Assembly: GCA_021495925.1 (NCBI GenBank)
Contig: JAKEKT010000001.1
Coordinates: forward strand, 310,001-374,000
DNA from: Diplodia intermedia
Lineage: Eukaryota; Ascomycota; Dothideomycetes; Botryosphaeriales; Botryosphaeriaceae
DNA length: 64,000 nucleotides
Direction: 5' to 3'
Part shown: positions 22,301-33,117 of the stretch, in pieces
Layout of the letters: each line of letters opens with the position of its first letter
How positions within the stretch are numbered: the stretch's first letter is position 1
Notes under the pieces: generated by a model
What the model saw: only the letters and a program-made list of their open reading frames with translations
The model's database searches: none
Told to the model about the DNA's origin: nothing
Program-made: the position numbers and the translations under genes

Positions 22301-23168
22301 GCTGCGCACCGCCGACGAGAAGCTGGAGGAGGCCCGGTGGGCGTACGCCGACGCCCTGGCGCGCAACCCGGGCGTCAACTTCCAGGACGACGCGGTGGCG
22401 CTGGAGCGGCTGGACAGGGGCGATGCGCGGAAGTCCACCGAACAAGCGTTCGGACCGCTCGAGTGGGGGAGTTATGTGGAGGGTGAGAAGCTGGAGAGGA
22501 TGGACGAGGGGAAGAAGAGGCCGTGGGAGGCGTACGAGGAGGAGAGTCGGCTGGTTGTCGATGTGGACAGCGAGGTGTACAGTCGGCTGAGGGTGAGAGC
22601 GGACCCTGGAGGAAGGGGATTGCACACGGTATGATGATCCCACCCTTAATTTTTTCTTCTCTCCCCCCCTTTCGGTTTGTCTTGGATCGTTGAGACGCGG
22701 TTTGCTGACTTTGAGTCTGTGGGGATCGAATAGGAGGAAGCAGCCATCCTGGCGAAGCTGTTCAAGAATCCGCCCGAGGATCCGCGGGCCGGGAATGAGA
22801 AGAAGAGGATGGTGGATGCGGCGGAGTGGCACTTCAGATTGGAGGCGAAGAAGAGGAGGACGGAGACGGGGCAATCAACCCTTCAGCCGTCAACCCTTCA
22901 GTCGAAAACGAGCAGTCCTAGCAGTACTCGTGGCTCTTCTGGACATGCTCGTGGCTCGCCGGGAAGTAGTCGTGGTTCTCCAGGACGTGGTCGTGGTTCT
23001 CCAGGACGTGGTCGTGGTTCTCCGGGACGTGGTCGTGGTTCTCCGGGACGTGGCCGTGGAGGATCTTTGGGCAGTGGACACTCCCAGAACAATGCAGGTC
23101 CTTCGAACCAAGGGAATTGGTACAGCTTCAGCACCGCCGGCCCCGGCCCGGTCCATTACGACTCTTAG
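19380..23168 (+). CDS. Tandem Ulp1-like (C48) protease/pseudoprotease protein
   Basis: Exons 19380..22628 and 22734..23168 encode 1227 residues across a 105-bp intron. Residues 110-345 resemble a Ulp1/SENP cysteine protease: His188 (GHLLLATAH), Asp208 (VKIYDSAPG), Gln253 and Cys259 in HQVGQTACGIHVVLNAW. The Gln lies six residues before the Cys, as in yeast Ulp1. Residues about 525-830 repeat this domain (VTEAIS...TQL; ARHGLADAATI-like block; TLHLLLTAW), but the Asp aligns with Trp (about 651) and the Cys with Gln714; only the His (629) remains. Between them is an acidic Ser/Asp/Glu hexad repeat (407-467). The C-terminus has charged helices, a GSDDG repeat and RGSPGRG heptads. Ulp1 enzymes cut SUMO or related modifiers; that activity here is inferred. 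The first ATG follows an in-frame GTG-initiated extension that I did not use. Confidence 0.78.
20598..20780 (+). repeat. 18-bp tandem repeat coding for DSSESx hexads
   Basis: About ten imperfect 18-bp units (consensus near GATTCCAGCGAGTCTCCT) code for D/H/S-S-S-E-S/P-x. They form an acidic, serine-rich linker between the two Ulp1-like domains; SSE/SSD sites would suit casein kinase 2. Confidence 0.9.
22929..23063 (+). repeat. 21-bp tandem repeat coding for RGSPGRG heptads
   Basis: Six units of about 21 bp (CGTGGTTCTCCAGGACGTGGT), the middle four almost identical, code for RGSPGRG. Such Arg-Gly tails bind RNA or are arginine-methylated in other proteins. This lies in the last exon of the Ulp1-like gene. 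Confidence 0.9.
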
Positions 23169-23652
23169 GGCCGGGGTCGTGGATCCTCAGGTCGCGGAGG
23201 CTAGTCAAAAAAGAGAAAGAAAAAAAGCAAGGGGCTTCGTCGATGGAAAAGGACATGAGTTTATCTAGAGTGGACACATGGCTTTCGGCTAGTCCAAGAA
23301 AGATTGAGCTTCCGACATGGATCTTTTCTTTGGGTTTCTTTTTTCTTGCTCTTCCTTGCTTTTGTAGGCGTTTGGGTTACTTGTACGGCCGATGCAGATT
23401 TTACAGTAAGGTACTTCCGTTATTGACACCAATCCATTTACATACCTACTTGTGCTTTGAATATGATCAATTGCGCCAGAACTTCGACACTATTCGTACA
23501 ACGATTGTAAGTTGGAAGGAAAAGCAGCGAAAGGAAAAACCATCACCGAAGGGAAAAAAAAGAGAAAACCGCATCAATCAAAGACTCTCCCCGATATCCA
23601 CATTCCAACACCCAATCCAACCCTCCCTCCCATCACTTGCTTTCCCTATCCT
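23169..23652. other. Convergent 3' region Ulp1-like / monooxygenase
   Basis: About 480 bases between two stop codons with no supportable gene. It is AT-richer than the flanking coding DNA, as is usual for 3' untranslated sequence. Confidence 0.55.
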
Positions 23653-26504
23653 TCAGTAGTACCACGCATAATCCACAACCCCATCCTTCTCCCCACCCCC
23701 CTTCTTCTTCTTCTCCACGACGACCCCATTCCCCTCCCCGCTCACGGCCCCCACCTTCGCACCAGCACCAGCAGCGACCACCATCCTCCTCGGCACGAAG
23801 CCGCCCACGACCCCCTCGCGCCACGCCCACAGCAGCGCCGTCGCCGCGCCGGGCCCCGCGAGCACCCATCCGGCCAGCAGCAAGCCGACGCTCCTCGCGC
23901 CCAGCCCGGTGGCGGCCAGGCCCACGCGGCGCAGGTCGTGCAGGGTGAGCAGCGACCACAGCAGCGCGCCGGCGAGGACGAGCAGCAGGTCGAGCCGGAG
24001 GAAGAGGGACATGCCGCGGGCGATGGTGGGGACGGTCGCGGCGAGGTCGTCGTCGTCGGAGGTGGCGGCGGCGAGGGAGGGAGGGAGGAAGGTGGCGGCG
24101 AGCGAGAGGTGCGGGCTCGAGACGGTGTAGAGGACGAGGGCGACGTGGGCGGTGGCGGAGAGGACGGCGGCGGCGGCTTGCAGGCGGCGCGGGGGCGCGA
24201 GGTCGACGGGCGCGCGGTGCGGTTCGCCCGTGAGGTAGGGTTCGGGGCGGACGGAGACGGTGGAGGTGGAGGTGATGGCGGTGGCCTTGGGGTTGGGCGG
24301 GGTGGCGAGGGCGCGCGAGAGGAGCTCGGTGGCGCCGATGACGAGGACGGGCGAGGCTTGCCACAGGGCGATTGCGGGTTGGATGAGGGGGGAGGTGGCG
24401 GGGAGGCTGAGCATGGCGAGGGAGGGGGTGAGGTAGGCGAGGATGACGCAGGGGAGGAGCGCTTTGACTTTGTGCGCCGGCGCGGCTTGCGAGTATGCCA
24501 TCCAGTAATCTGGCTTGCGGGAGGTGAAGAAGACGGCGAGGAGGTAGAAGGGGAGGACTACGCCGAGGCCGAGGAACTGGGCGAGTCCGGTCCAGAGGCT
24601 TGGGCTGATGAGGGGGTTCAGTAAGCACTTCCTTTTTGAGACGGAAAACCGCTTCACTTACCTCCAGAGCAATGTTCCCTTGTTGTTATATCTGTAGCCC
24701 TCGATGGCGATGATGGAGAGGAGTGGAAGGTAGACGCCGATGAGGAAGTAGGCGGCCTGGATCTTCGACCCTAAGTCGGCCTCACCGGATACCGTTGGAA
24801 GGAAGGCTGCGACCAGAGTCTTGCAGAGCTTGTCGAGTCCGGGAAACTGGTCTGCATCAACGAGAGATTGCAGTGGAATGTGTAGTTCCTGGAGAAAGCT
24901 GGTCGCCACCGCAGACTGGACGAGACGGAAAGTCCCATTGGTACCACTTAGCCCAGGGAGCAAATAGAAGCCAAGAGCACCAAGACCAATCAAAATGGTG
25001 CTCACGAGCACAGTGAGTGGTATACTCCTCGCTTTGGGCTGGCAAATCAGTTCGTCAAAGAACGGGGCAGACCTCGGCCTCGAAGGGATTGGAAGCGATT
25101 CCAGCGATACGGCGGTTGGATAGCCTTCACAAATATCTTCGAGCATTGCATTTTCTCCGAGGAACGGCATGATGTACCTGTTCATCATCTTGTAGAACGG
25201 GCTCGTTTCGGCGACTACCTCTTGCATGTCCATCGACTTTTTGCAGAGGAAGCTGGTCCTGGGCTTCCGCAAGTTTTGGACGTCCTCGAGAATAGAGTCG
25301 AATTTCTCCCTTGGAATTCCGTCTGGGCCCTTGGATTGAAGTAGCTTCATAATACCATTGGTCAGAGCTGCTGCGCTTTCAAGGGCGGCATTGCCACCTT
25401 GTGCCCCAACGGGGTTAACCTGGGAATCGGTTAGAATGCCTTCATACACACCATTATGCATCGGTTACATACCTTGTGCGCCGAGTCTCCGATGATGACG
25501 CACCTACCCGAGTGCCAGTTCTCCACGACGTATTCATGCAGGGGGGTGCAAACAGAAACTATGGCGGTCTTGCGGAGGTCGGAGTACTTGTAGTCCCCGG
25601 TGATGGGATGGTCCCAGTATTTCTTCGAATACTCCTCTTCGGCCTTTGCTCCGCGGCATGGCACGTCTCTTCCGTAGTAGGTTTTGTCAAGCTTGAAGAA
25701 TACCATCCAAAAGGTGGTGTCGTCTGGGCCGGCAGCGACGTAAAGACTTGACTCTTTGCCGGCACAGATGATGACCGAGCCCTTTGGGCTCCGCAGGTCT
25801 GAGTTAGAAGTTCCAAAAACACCTCCAAAATTCGCTGGCAGAGTTTCTGTGACGGCCATCAGTCAGCGTTCTCAAGAAAGAAAGCGGGCCACAATACCGG
25901 TCCTGAGAGCAGCTTGATTCGGCGACTTTCTCTCAATCTCCTGCCTGACGGCGCTGTGCATGCCGTCTGCACCAACGACGAGATCTCCTTCAAAGACTTG
26001 GCCGTCTTCAGTGGTTACGGTAACCTTGTCGTCCGTCTCGTCGACACGTTTGACGCGCTTGGAGGTTAAGATTTTGTCCTTGCTCTTGATGTGGTCATAG
26101 AGAATTTGCACAAGCTCTCTGCGGGTGAAGAAGAGAACCGGGTACCCATAGCTATCGAATGTCAGTGGCTGAGCTAGTTCCTGCCGTTGGCGGCGAGCTT
26201 ACCGGTCCACACTCTCGCGGCGCAGGTTTTTGGCGCCCACGAGCGGCTTTCCACTGGGGTCGTGGATCAGAAACTCGTCGACTGGATACTGGCCGCACCT
26301 CAAGACGTCCTCGTAGGCGCCCAGCTGGTCCATGATGCGGAAACCATTGGGGCGGAGGGCAATGCTCGCGCCCAGCTGCGGAGCAATCTCCGGGTAGGCA
26401 TCCAGCACCACGAAGTCGATGCCGTTCTTCTCCAGCATCAGGGCCAGGGAGAGGCCGGCGATGCTGCCGCCGGCGATGACGACGCGGAAGTTAGTGCTGC
26501 CCAT
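23653..26504 (-). CDS. FAD-dependent monooxygenase fused to multi-pass membrane domain
   Basis: Five exons (26504..26203, 26151..25898, 25846..25473, 25419..24662, 24604..23653) give 879 residues; every junction is in frame with standard donors. Residues 1-440 are a PaxM-like group A flavin monooxygenase: dinucleotide motif VVIAGGSIAGLSLA (8-21), VVGADGMHSAVRQE, and the FAD-closing GDSAHKVNPVGAQGGN across intron 3. From about 441 on, eight or nine hydrophobic helices follow (for example LTVLVSTILIGLGALGFYLL, then IGVYLPLLSIIAIEGYRYNN). PaxM-type enzymes epoxidise prenyl chains in fungal meroterpenoid and indole-diterpene pathways, usually with a separate membrane cyclase. Whether this C-terminal domain is catalytic or only an anchor is unknown. 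The last exon is much more GC-rich than the first four. Confidence 0.85.
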
Positions 26505-26934
26505 TGTGTCGGATTGGGAGAGGCGGGAATGGACGGAGTAGCAAGGGTGGCGGGTGCACCTTTATAGAAGCCATTGACAAGTGTGGACCTGACTCGGCAT
26601 GGAGTCAAGGCTGGGAGTGATTTGCCGTGCGACAACGTGTTTGGCAGCTCATCACTGCTTTCGGGAACATCGCCGATGAACATCGCGTCCCCGAACTTTA
26701 AACGCTACTGCAAAGACCAGAGTAGATGAACAGCAGGACAGGAACTAGGCTTGTTTGGTGCTTACAGGACTTGCTTCCTGGCCAATCGCCGGCACCTGGC
26801 TTCGGCCCTTCCCCACAACCGCACGATCCAAACCCTCTTAACCATTGCCACGCCTCACCTGGACTCCGCTATTCTTGATTGCTTATCACTCCACCATGCC
26901 CTCCATCTCCTCCATCTCCGAGCTTCTCAAGCAA
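26505..26934. promoter_or_regulatory. Promoter region of the monooxygenase gene
   Basis: 430 bases between the aldolase stop and the monooxygenase start; both genes run leftward. Frames in the other direction are GC-rich shadows. Confidence 0.45.
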
Positions 26935-27894
26935 CTAGCTCACCACCGGCCACCCCAGCGCATTCTCGTACAGCCCGCCCGCCCTCGTCCTCACCTCCTT
27001 CAGCCACAATCCCCACGCCTTCACCACCCATTCGTGTTTCGTGTCCCCGGCATCGTGCCTCTCCCGCGCGCTCAGATACCTTACCTTTCCTCCCCCACCG
27101 CCTTCATTTCCCTGACCGCCGCCACCGACAGCGACAGCGCTCCCCAAGGCCATTGCCGCGCTCTGCAACCGCGCATTGGCCGCGATGTAGTACGCGCGAT
27201 ACACGGCCGTCAGGATGTCCACTCCCACCGTCGTGAAGCCGTGACCGCGCATGAGGACGAGCGTACGCGCGGGGCTGGTGGCGTTAGTGGACGACTCGTT
27301 TCCTGAGGCCGCGGGAAGGTCGAAGTGCGACGCCAGCGCTGCGCCGAGATGCGGGTTGGAGACGAGGAGGTTGTGGTTGGTGTCGGCGGCCGTGTAGTAG
27401 CGCGCAATGTCGAAGACGGGGACGGCGTCGCCTGTGGTTCGCGTGAGATGGCGTGGAAAGAGCTATGCCTAAGCGGAAGAGGAAAGAGACAAGAACCGCG
27501 GGGACCCACCAATGAATCCGGCCATGTGGAACGCGGGTTGCACTTCGACCCCCTCGACGATTGTAAATGGCAGAAGCTCGTCTGCGTGGCTGTGGATGAC
27601 GGAGCCGACCGAGGGGTACTGACGGAGCACCTCGCTGTGGATGAAGCGCTCGCTGTAGCCCTCGGGCGCGGCAGGGTCAACCGCACTCCCATTGGAAACG
27701 TAGTATTGAACCAGGTCATCCGGTGAAGCAACAATCGCCGGAGCAAGCATGGCCGACATGTAGAAGGTGGACGCATCAAGCGGATTACGCACGGAGATGT
27801 GGCCGAAGGCGTCCACGATAGAGTGGTAGTGAAGAACGTGATTCGCCGTGATGAGAAGGCGCAGCGTGTCTGTGAGACTGATGTTTGATGCCAT
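26935..27894 (-). CDS. Class II aldolase/adducin-family protein
   Basis: Exons 27894..27510 and 27431..26935 give 293 residues; the junction restores HMAGFIGDAVPVFDIARYY. The metal site of class II aldolases is present: His101 and His103 in SVIHSHADELLPF, and the third histidine in VLMRGHGFTTVG. DAFGHISVRNPLD near residue 28 is the conserved N-terminal motif. The family includes fuculose-phosphate aldolase, ribulose-phosphate epimerase and many fungal proteins of unknown substrate. A Gly/Ser/Glu-rich insert lies near residue 240. It runs in the same direction as the monooxygenase gene downstream (431 bp apart), so a shared pathway is possible but unproven. Confidence 0.9.
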
Positions 27895-29132
27895 AGCGGA
27901 GTGAATTAGGAGACAGATCGAATATCGAATACTAATTAAACCGCAGTCTATTATATCTCCAAGCACAAGGCCGGTGAAACCTGTCTCTGGAAAAGAAAGC
28001 GTGCTTACGTGTTTGTGATGCAGGAGACAAGACAACGGGTCCCCGAATCCTACCCGACCATGTTCCAGTGAACTACCGCAGAAGGATGGGGAATTGCTTG
28101 GCCTTTCCCCGCCTTGTTCCCGCTGCGCATTAGCGTATCCGTCAGCCGTGGCTGCAGTTGAGGTTGGGGAATCCTTGTCACGGGCTGCTTCACTTCAGCG
28201 TCTGACCGGGGAGATTATCACCGCGAGAACAACAAGTGAGGCGACGCGACAACCGGTCGCTCTTTCCCAAAACGCCGCCCCTGCCCAAAACGGTCTGTTG
28301 CCCCCAGCAACCACTGGACCCTGGGCAGCGGCCCGCGTCGCCCGGCGGCCTACTTAAACCCTTCGACCCCCCAACCCATACCACTTCTTCTTCTTTCTTC
28401 TCCAGCCTTTTCTCTTTGCCACCGGGGCTGGAGCGGGGTTACGGGCGAAGAGCCAGAAGGCGGCGAGCAGCAGTAGTGAGAGATCCTCTCCCGGTTCTCT
28501 ACTTCTGTACTGCTGTCGCCTTGTTAGGCGTCGAGGCGCTCGGCGGTGACGACTACCTTAAAGGTCGGGAGTGGGTGGGTCAACAGCACCATGTGCTGGG
28601 ACAATCAAAATTCAATTTTCCTTCTCTTCTTTTGAATCAGTCTGTTCTTTGCTCGTGATCTGCCGCGGAAGAGTCGAGGACCGTCGGTCATTATCGAGCC
28701 CAGAAGTGTCCTGGATCCATGCTTCGTCTGAGCTACCGCCAAATGCCTTAGACTAAGCCTGCTTCTCACGAGCCGCGGACTCTTCAATCTCAGAACAAAA
28801 TGCCCATTTTCTCAGATGGGATCTGACCGAATGGGAGACCAGTCAGGTTGACTATTGCAGAGGAGAACACAACATAGGAAAGACTATCTTCAATACCTCT
28901 AGACAAATATAAGTGCCATCTAGCCATTGGCTGATGTTGACGTTCATCGAAAGGGACCGGCCTTGTCATGGAACGCGCTAATAATAAGCACAATGCCGAC
29001 AAGGCACCTCCCACGTGCAATGACTATACCTTAAACCTTAGTTTTGTCCTAGATCGCTATGTACTGATACAGCAATCCTCCAAGGGTCACGTAAATGTAA
29101 TGATAGTGCTATGCTTCATGGACCGAAAGGGC
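27895..29132. other. Intergenic region aldolase / FolB-like gene
   Basis: About 1.2 kb. The left 250 bases are the aldolase promoter. No frame shows a conserved domain; a weak rightward frame (28236-28658) is low in complexity and rejected. Confidence 0.5.
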
Positions 29133-30081
29133 TCAAGAATGAAGCACCTGAGCTTGAGTCCGGTAGATCTCAATGGCTGGGTAATCAGCAAGTGGTACCG
29201 CCGTCGGCTTCTCGATGCGAATTCTCAAGTTCGAGCCAGGCGATTCACCAGCTATGAAGGTGTCAAACAGAACGTGGGCCACCTTCTCGGCGAGCGCCTC
29301 GAGCGTCTCAAAATCCGTATTTTCAACGGCCTGGAGTTCCACAGCGTCAGCACCGGGAATCACTCACTTCCTTCGTTGAGGACAGACAGCCACGGCTCAC
29401 CTTCAGCACAATATCCTCCACCACGTCGTACCCATCGACCGCCGCTTCCGAAACCTTGTCGATCCACACACTCACCAGGCACATTTGCTTCTTCATCCGC
29501 TCATTGCTATTCACCCCGATCAACGTCGGGATGGCCATGCCCCTCACATACAGCTGCCGCGCGAACCCGACCACCTCGCCTTCGCCCTCGCCGTAAAACA
29601 CCGTCCACTCCACCCCGGCGCCGGAGCCCAGCGTGCTCGCCTTGGGGAAGCCCACGTCCAGCCGCAGCGCCTCAACCGCACCCGGGGACGCTGTCGCCGC
29701 GACCGCCTGGCTCACGCGGCTCGCGACCTCCAGCCCGCTCAGCCACTCGCCGCCCGCCATCGTCTCCGGCCCCAGCGCCACGAGGACCGCCTTGCTCAGC
29801 AGCCCGTAGTGCACGGTGCTGGCGTCGAGCGCGTCGCCCGCCGCCGCCGACGCGAAGCGCGCGCGCGCCGCGACGCGCAGCGACAGCGTGACCGGCTGCG
29901 CGCGGTCGGTGCGGCCCCAGACGTCGCGGCCCGCCCGCGCGACGACGTGCAGCGCCGAGAGCGAGACGGTGTCGGCCGTCGCCGGCCACAGGCCCGCGGC
30001 TTCGTGGTGGAAGGGCTGCGCGTATCTTCGGTCGCCCCGGTCCGGGTCCGTGGCGCGGGGGATGCGGCCGGGTTGGGCCAT
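29133..30081 (-). CDS. Dihydroneopterin aldolase (FolB)-like protein
   Basis: Exons 30081..29401 and 29330..29133 give 292 residues; the junction reads VEDIVLKAVENTDFETLEALA. Two FolB-type segments are visible. One (about 38-110) runs from DTVSLSALHVVARAG to STVHYGLLSKAV. The second (about 190-292) runs from GVNSNERMKKQMC to NLRIRIEKPTAVPLADYPAI and is the better conserved. FolB cleaves dihydroneopterin to hydroxymethyl-dihydropterin in folate synthesis. In most fungi this is the N-terminal part of trifunctional Fol1; here it stands alone, with no HPPK or DHPS part in the window. The start at ATGGCC was chosen over a frame open 60 codons upstream. It diverges from the SDR gene by 624 bp. Confidence 0.82.
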
Positions 30082-30705
30082 TGTAACGCGGTCCGTTCTG
30101 CGGGTTCGTGGGTTGTTGTTCGGTGGAGTGGTGAGAATTCGGTTGGAGAGTGCGAGGGGAGGCGTCAATGGTGAAGGTTGATTGCTTGGAGAGGCGAGAT
30201 GCGGAATGAATTTTTCGAGTGAGTGCTGGATGTCCGGCGGGGTTGGTTGGTGGAGGGGCACACGACGTCAGCGTGACCACAAAACCCTTGTGCCTTTTCT
30301 CGCCGATGATGCTTTCCTGGGAGATGTCAATTCACGGCGTAGACATGCACATACGATAGCTTCATCATCCGGCCATTGCTGCAAAAGAGGAGCCGTCTGA
30401 GCGCGTCGTGTGTGGTGTCGCTTCCTAGAGCCGCAGAGCGAGCTCATTCGCAGACGGCTGATACAGGATCGCCGGCCAGGGTCTCGCCCGGCGGTTACAT
30501 CACGTCCTTCGAGACGCACCGCGTTTTGCGTCCGCTCTCCTCAACGCCCCAGCAAAAATTTGGCCGTGAAGCGAGAGGAAAGGGATTCGATTTCGTGCGA
30601 TAGCCACATAAGAAGCAGCTTTTCCCCCTCCAGCTCGCACTTACCCCAACCATCCAACAATAAACCACCGCCGCCATCATCAACCCACCCCGCCCAACAA
30701 CCACC
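30082..30705. promoter_or_regulatory. Divergent promoter region FolB-like / SDR
   Basis: 624 bases between two start codons. The right end is CA/CT-rich, like a fungal leader, and ends in a strong CCACCATGG start. No other feature is seen. Confidence 0.5.
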
Positions 30706-31969
30706 ATGGCGACCGCAACCGCGCCCACAAAAGTGACACCGCCCATCGCGCTCCCGCCGCCGAAGGAACCGCAATCCCAATCCTCCCGCCGGCACGCCTG
30801 GTACCACCCCGTCACCGTCGACCTCCTCGCCGACATCGCCAACCGCAGCATCCTGCACCCCTTCGTCGCGTGCATCGTCCCGCTCTGCCTGCGCGCCGTC
30901 GGCACGCCCGCGACCTGGCCGCGCTTCCAGCTCGCCTGCGCCTACGCCATGGCCGTCACGCTGTGGACGCTGCTGGTGCAGCACCACGGGCGGCGCGTGG
31001 CGTTCGGCCCCGCCCGCCGCGTGGCGCTCGGCGACGAGGTCGTGGTCGTGACGGGCGGCGCGAGCGGGCTGGGCGCGTTGGTGGCCGAGGTGTATGGCAT
31101 GCGCGGGGCGAGCGTTGCGGTGCTGGACGTGGGGGAGCTGGGGGAGGCGGAGAGGGAGAGCATGTTGGAGGAGAAGGGCGTGGCGTATTACCGGTGCGAT
31201 GTGGGGGATCGGGAGGAGGTGGAGAGGGTGTACGGGAGGATTGAGAATGATGTACGTAGTGCGTGTGAGCGAATCGACTGCTTACTTCCTTTTCTCCTGT
31301 CGTTCCTGCTTGAGAAGCGGGAATATATTGTCATGCTGGTTGTGCATTTTACTAACTGACGAATAGCTTGGAACCCCTACCGTCTTGATCAACAACGCCG
31401 GCGTTGTGAACGGCAAACCGCTGCTCGATCTGTCGCCGGCCGAGGTCGAGCGCAACTTCCGCGTCAACCTGCTCGCCCACTTCAACACCCTGCAAACCTT
31501 CCTGCCGGGAATGCTCAGCGCGCCCGACGGCGGCACCATTGTGACTGTTTCCAGCGTCCTTGGAAAGGTTGGCGCGGCTTGTTTGTCCGACTACACGGCC
31601 GCGAAGGCTGGCCTGATAGCCATGCACAACTCTCTGCTGGCAGAACTTAAGCAGTCGTCCAACCCTGGCGCGAAGAACATCAAGACTGTCCTGGTGACGC
31701 CTGGCCAATTGGGAACTCAGTTGTTCGGCGACCTCGCCACCCCATCCGGCTTCTTAGCCCCTATCGTTGAGCCTGTCCAGGTCGCACAGGCAATAATCAA
31801 GATGATCGATGCGGGTGAGGGAGGTGAGATAAGTTTCCCGCTCTACGCAAGATGGATGGAATGGATGAATGTCTTGCCATCGGGGCTGCAATGGATGATC
31901 AGAGGGGCTAGTGGTGTCGACGACGCCATGCGCAACTTCGGCCTTGACATGAACAAGAAGAGCACATAG
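30706..31969 (+). CDS. Membrane-anchored short-chain dehydrogenase/reductase
   Basis: Exons 30706..31251 and 31367..31969 give 382 residues (115-bp intron with GTACGT donor and ACTAAC branch). Hydrophobic stretches at about 50-65 and 78-90 precede a classical SDR fold: TGGASGLG (116-123) for NAD(P), LINNAGVV, and catalytic Tyr258 and Lys262 in SDYTAAKAG. The layout matches the retinol-dehydrogenase/17beta-HSD11 (SDR16C) group on the ER or lipid droplets, which oxidises or reduces lipid alcohols. The substrate is not determined by sequence. Confidence 0.92.
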
Positions 31970-33117
31970 GAGACAGAGAAGCGGGTTTGGTAGGACAAGT
32001 AGTTTCATTATCTATGTAATATCATTATCATGGCCATGGCACTTCCGCTCGGCATATGAACGTCCATGTGACCAATTGCTTGCAAGTATGAAACCTAAAA
32101 CTTCTCGCTGTTAGCAGGTTTCCAACAAATTGGTGCGAACAGTATGCCAGAGAGATCGGTAAGGATCAGACATCCAAGGAAGATTGTGCTCTCATCGACC
32201 GTCTAAGATGGGTTCTTATGCGACGGCTAGAGTGAAAACTGCGAATGTGGTATGGATTTCATCATGAAAGGGTGGGGTGTGGAACGTAGTGGGAAGGGAT
32301 CAAGACTAACCTTGCTGAAACTTACTGTAAGCGGTGCGCAGTAAGTGATGCAGCTCAACAGCACCGGTCACCAGGACACGGCACGTAGCGCAATGGTATA
32401 CACCCCCTGCCAAACAAATATCATTGCTATCAAGCAGGAGGGTTTCCCATCCCCCAATCCGAGCGACTTTGCGCGCAAACCGAGAAGTGGGAAACAGGCG
32501 CCACTACGCTTGCGAAGCTGTCGCGGGAGGTGCGATGCGGGGTTCTACAATCTTCGGTGTCGTTAGCAAAGTCCTCAGAAAGCTGCTGCATGCGCGACGA
32601 CAGTGAATGTGTGTCAGACAACGTTTACTGGCAAGTAGCAGGACCCTTGCGAAGGGGTCCCGAAAAGACAGTTTTCCATCAAGGTCGACTCGGTTGGGAA
32701 AAGAAGACATGTTCTTAAAGTGTCATCATTCAAGAGGGGTGTGCTGCCGCGCGGTCGCAGGGAAGACGGTGAGTCCTTACCTAGAGAATAATGGAAAGAG
32801 GGTGCTGGGCCAGCAGCACTTCATGGGTGCGCATGGCGTGCCTGCAGGTTGTTGCGGTCGCTGCAGAAAAAAGTTTTGGCGATCGAAGCTCCGGCATTAT
32901 AACAGAAGGGCCGGAGAAACTTTCGGCCACAAGCGCATTCGGTAAAGCCCGCCCGACGCGTCAAAGCCACGCTGCACGTGAGAAGCTCGGAGCACCAGCC
33001 ACGCTTATTCAGCGGCGCCCCCAGCTAGTGAGGCTGCGCTTCTTGATCCAAAAGGTCGAGCGCTACGACATCCGTCCTCACCACCACCTACCTCCTCCAC
33101 GCGCTTCCGCCGCCGCC
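31970..33117. other. Intergenic region SDR / SPP2
   Basis: About 1.15 kb between two rightward genes. The SPP2 frame stays open for 109 codons upstream of the chosen start, but that part shows no conservation I recognise. Otherwise nothing is seen. Confidence 0.5.

Noticed and set aside
21495..22874. 459-codon frame antisense to the Ulp1-like gene
   Set aside because: Leu/Arg/Val-rich shadow with no domain; the sense frame continues across the intron.
23512..24624. 370-codon rightward frame over the monooxygenase last exon
   Set aside because: Gly/Glu/Asp-rich shadow; the leftward exon is supported by splice junctions and membrane helices.
14401..28000. Terpenoid biosynthetic cluster built on IDI1 and the PaxM-like enzyme
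   Set aside because: They are 9 kb apart with unrelated genes between and no prenyltransferase or recognised separate cyclase; IDI1 is a housekeeping gene.
32791..33117. 109-codon N-terminal extension of SPP2
   Set aside because: No family similarity and a perfect Kozak start exists at 33118.
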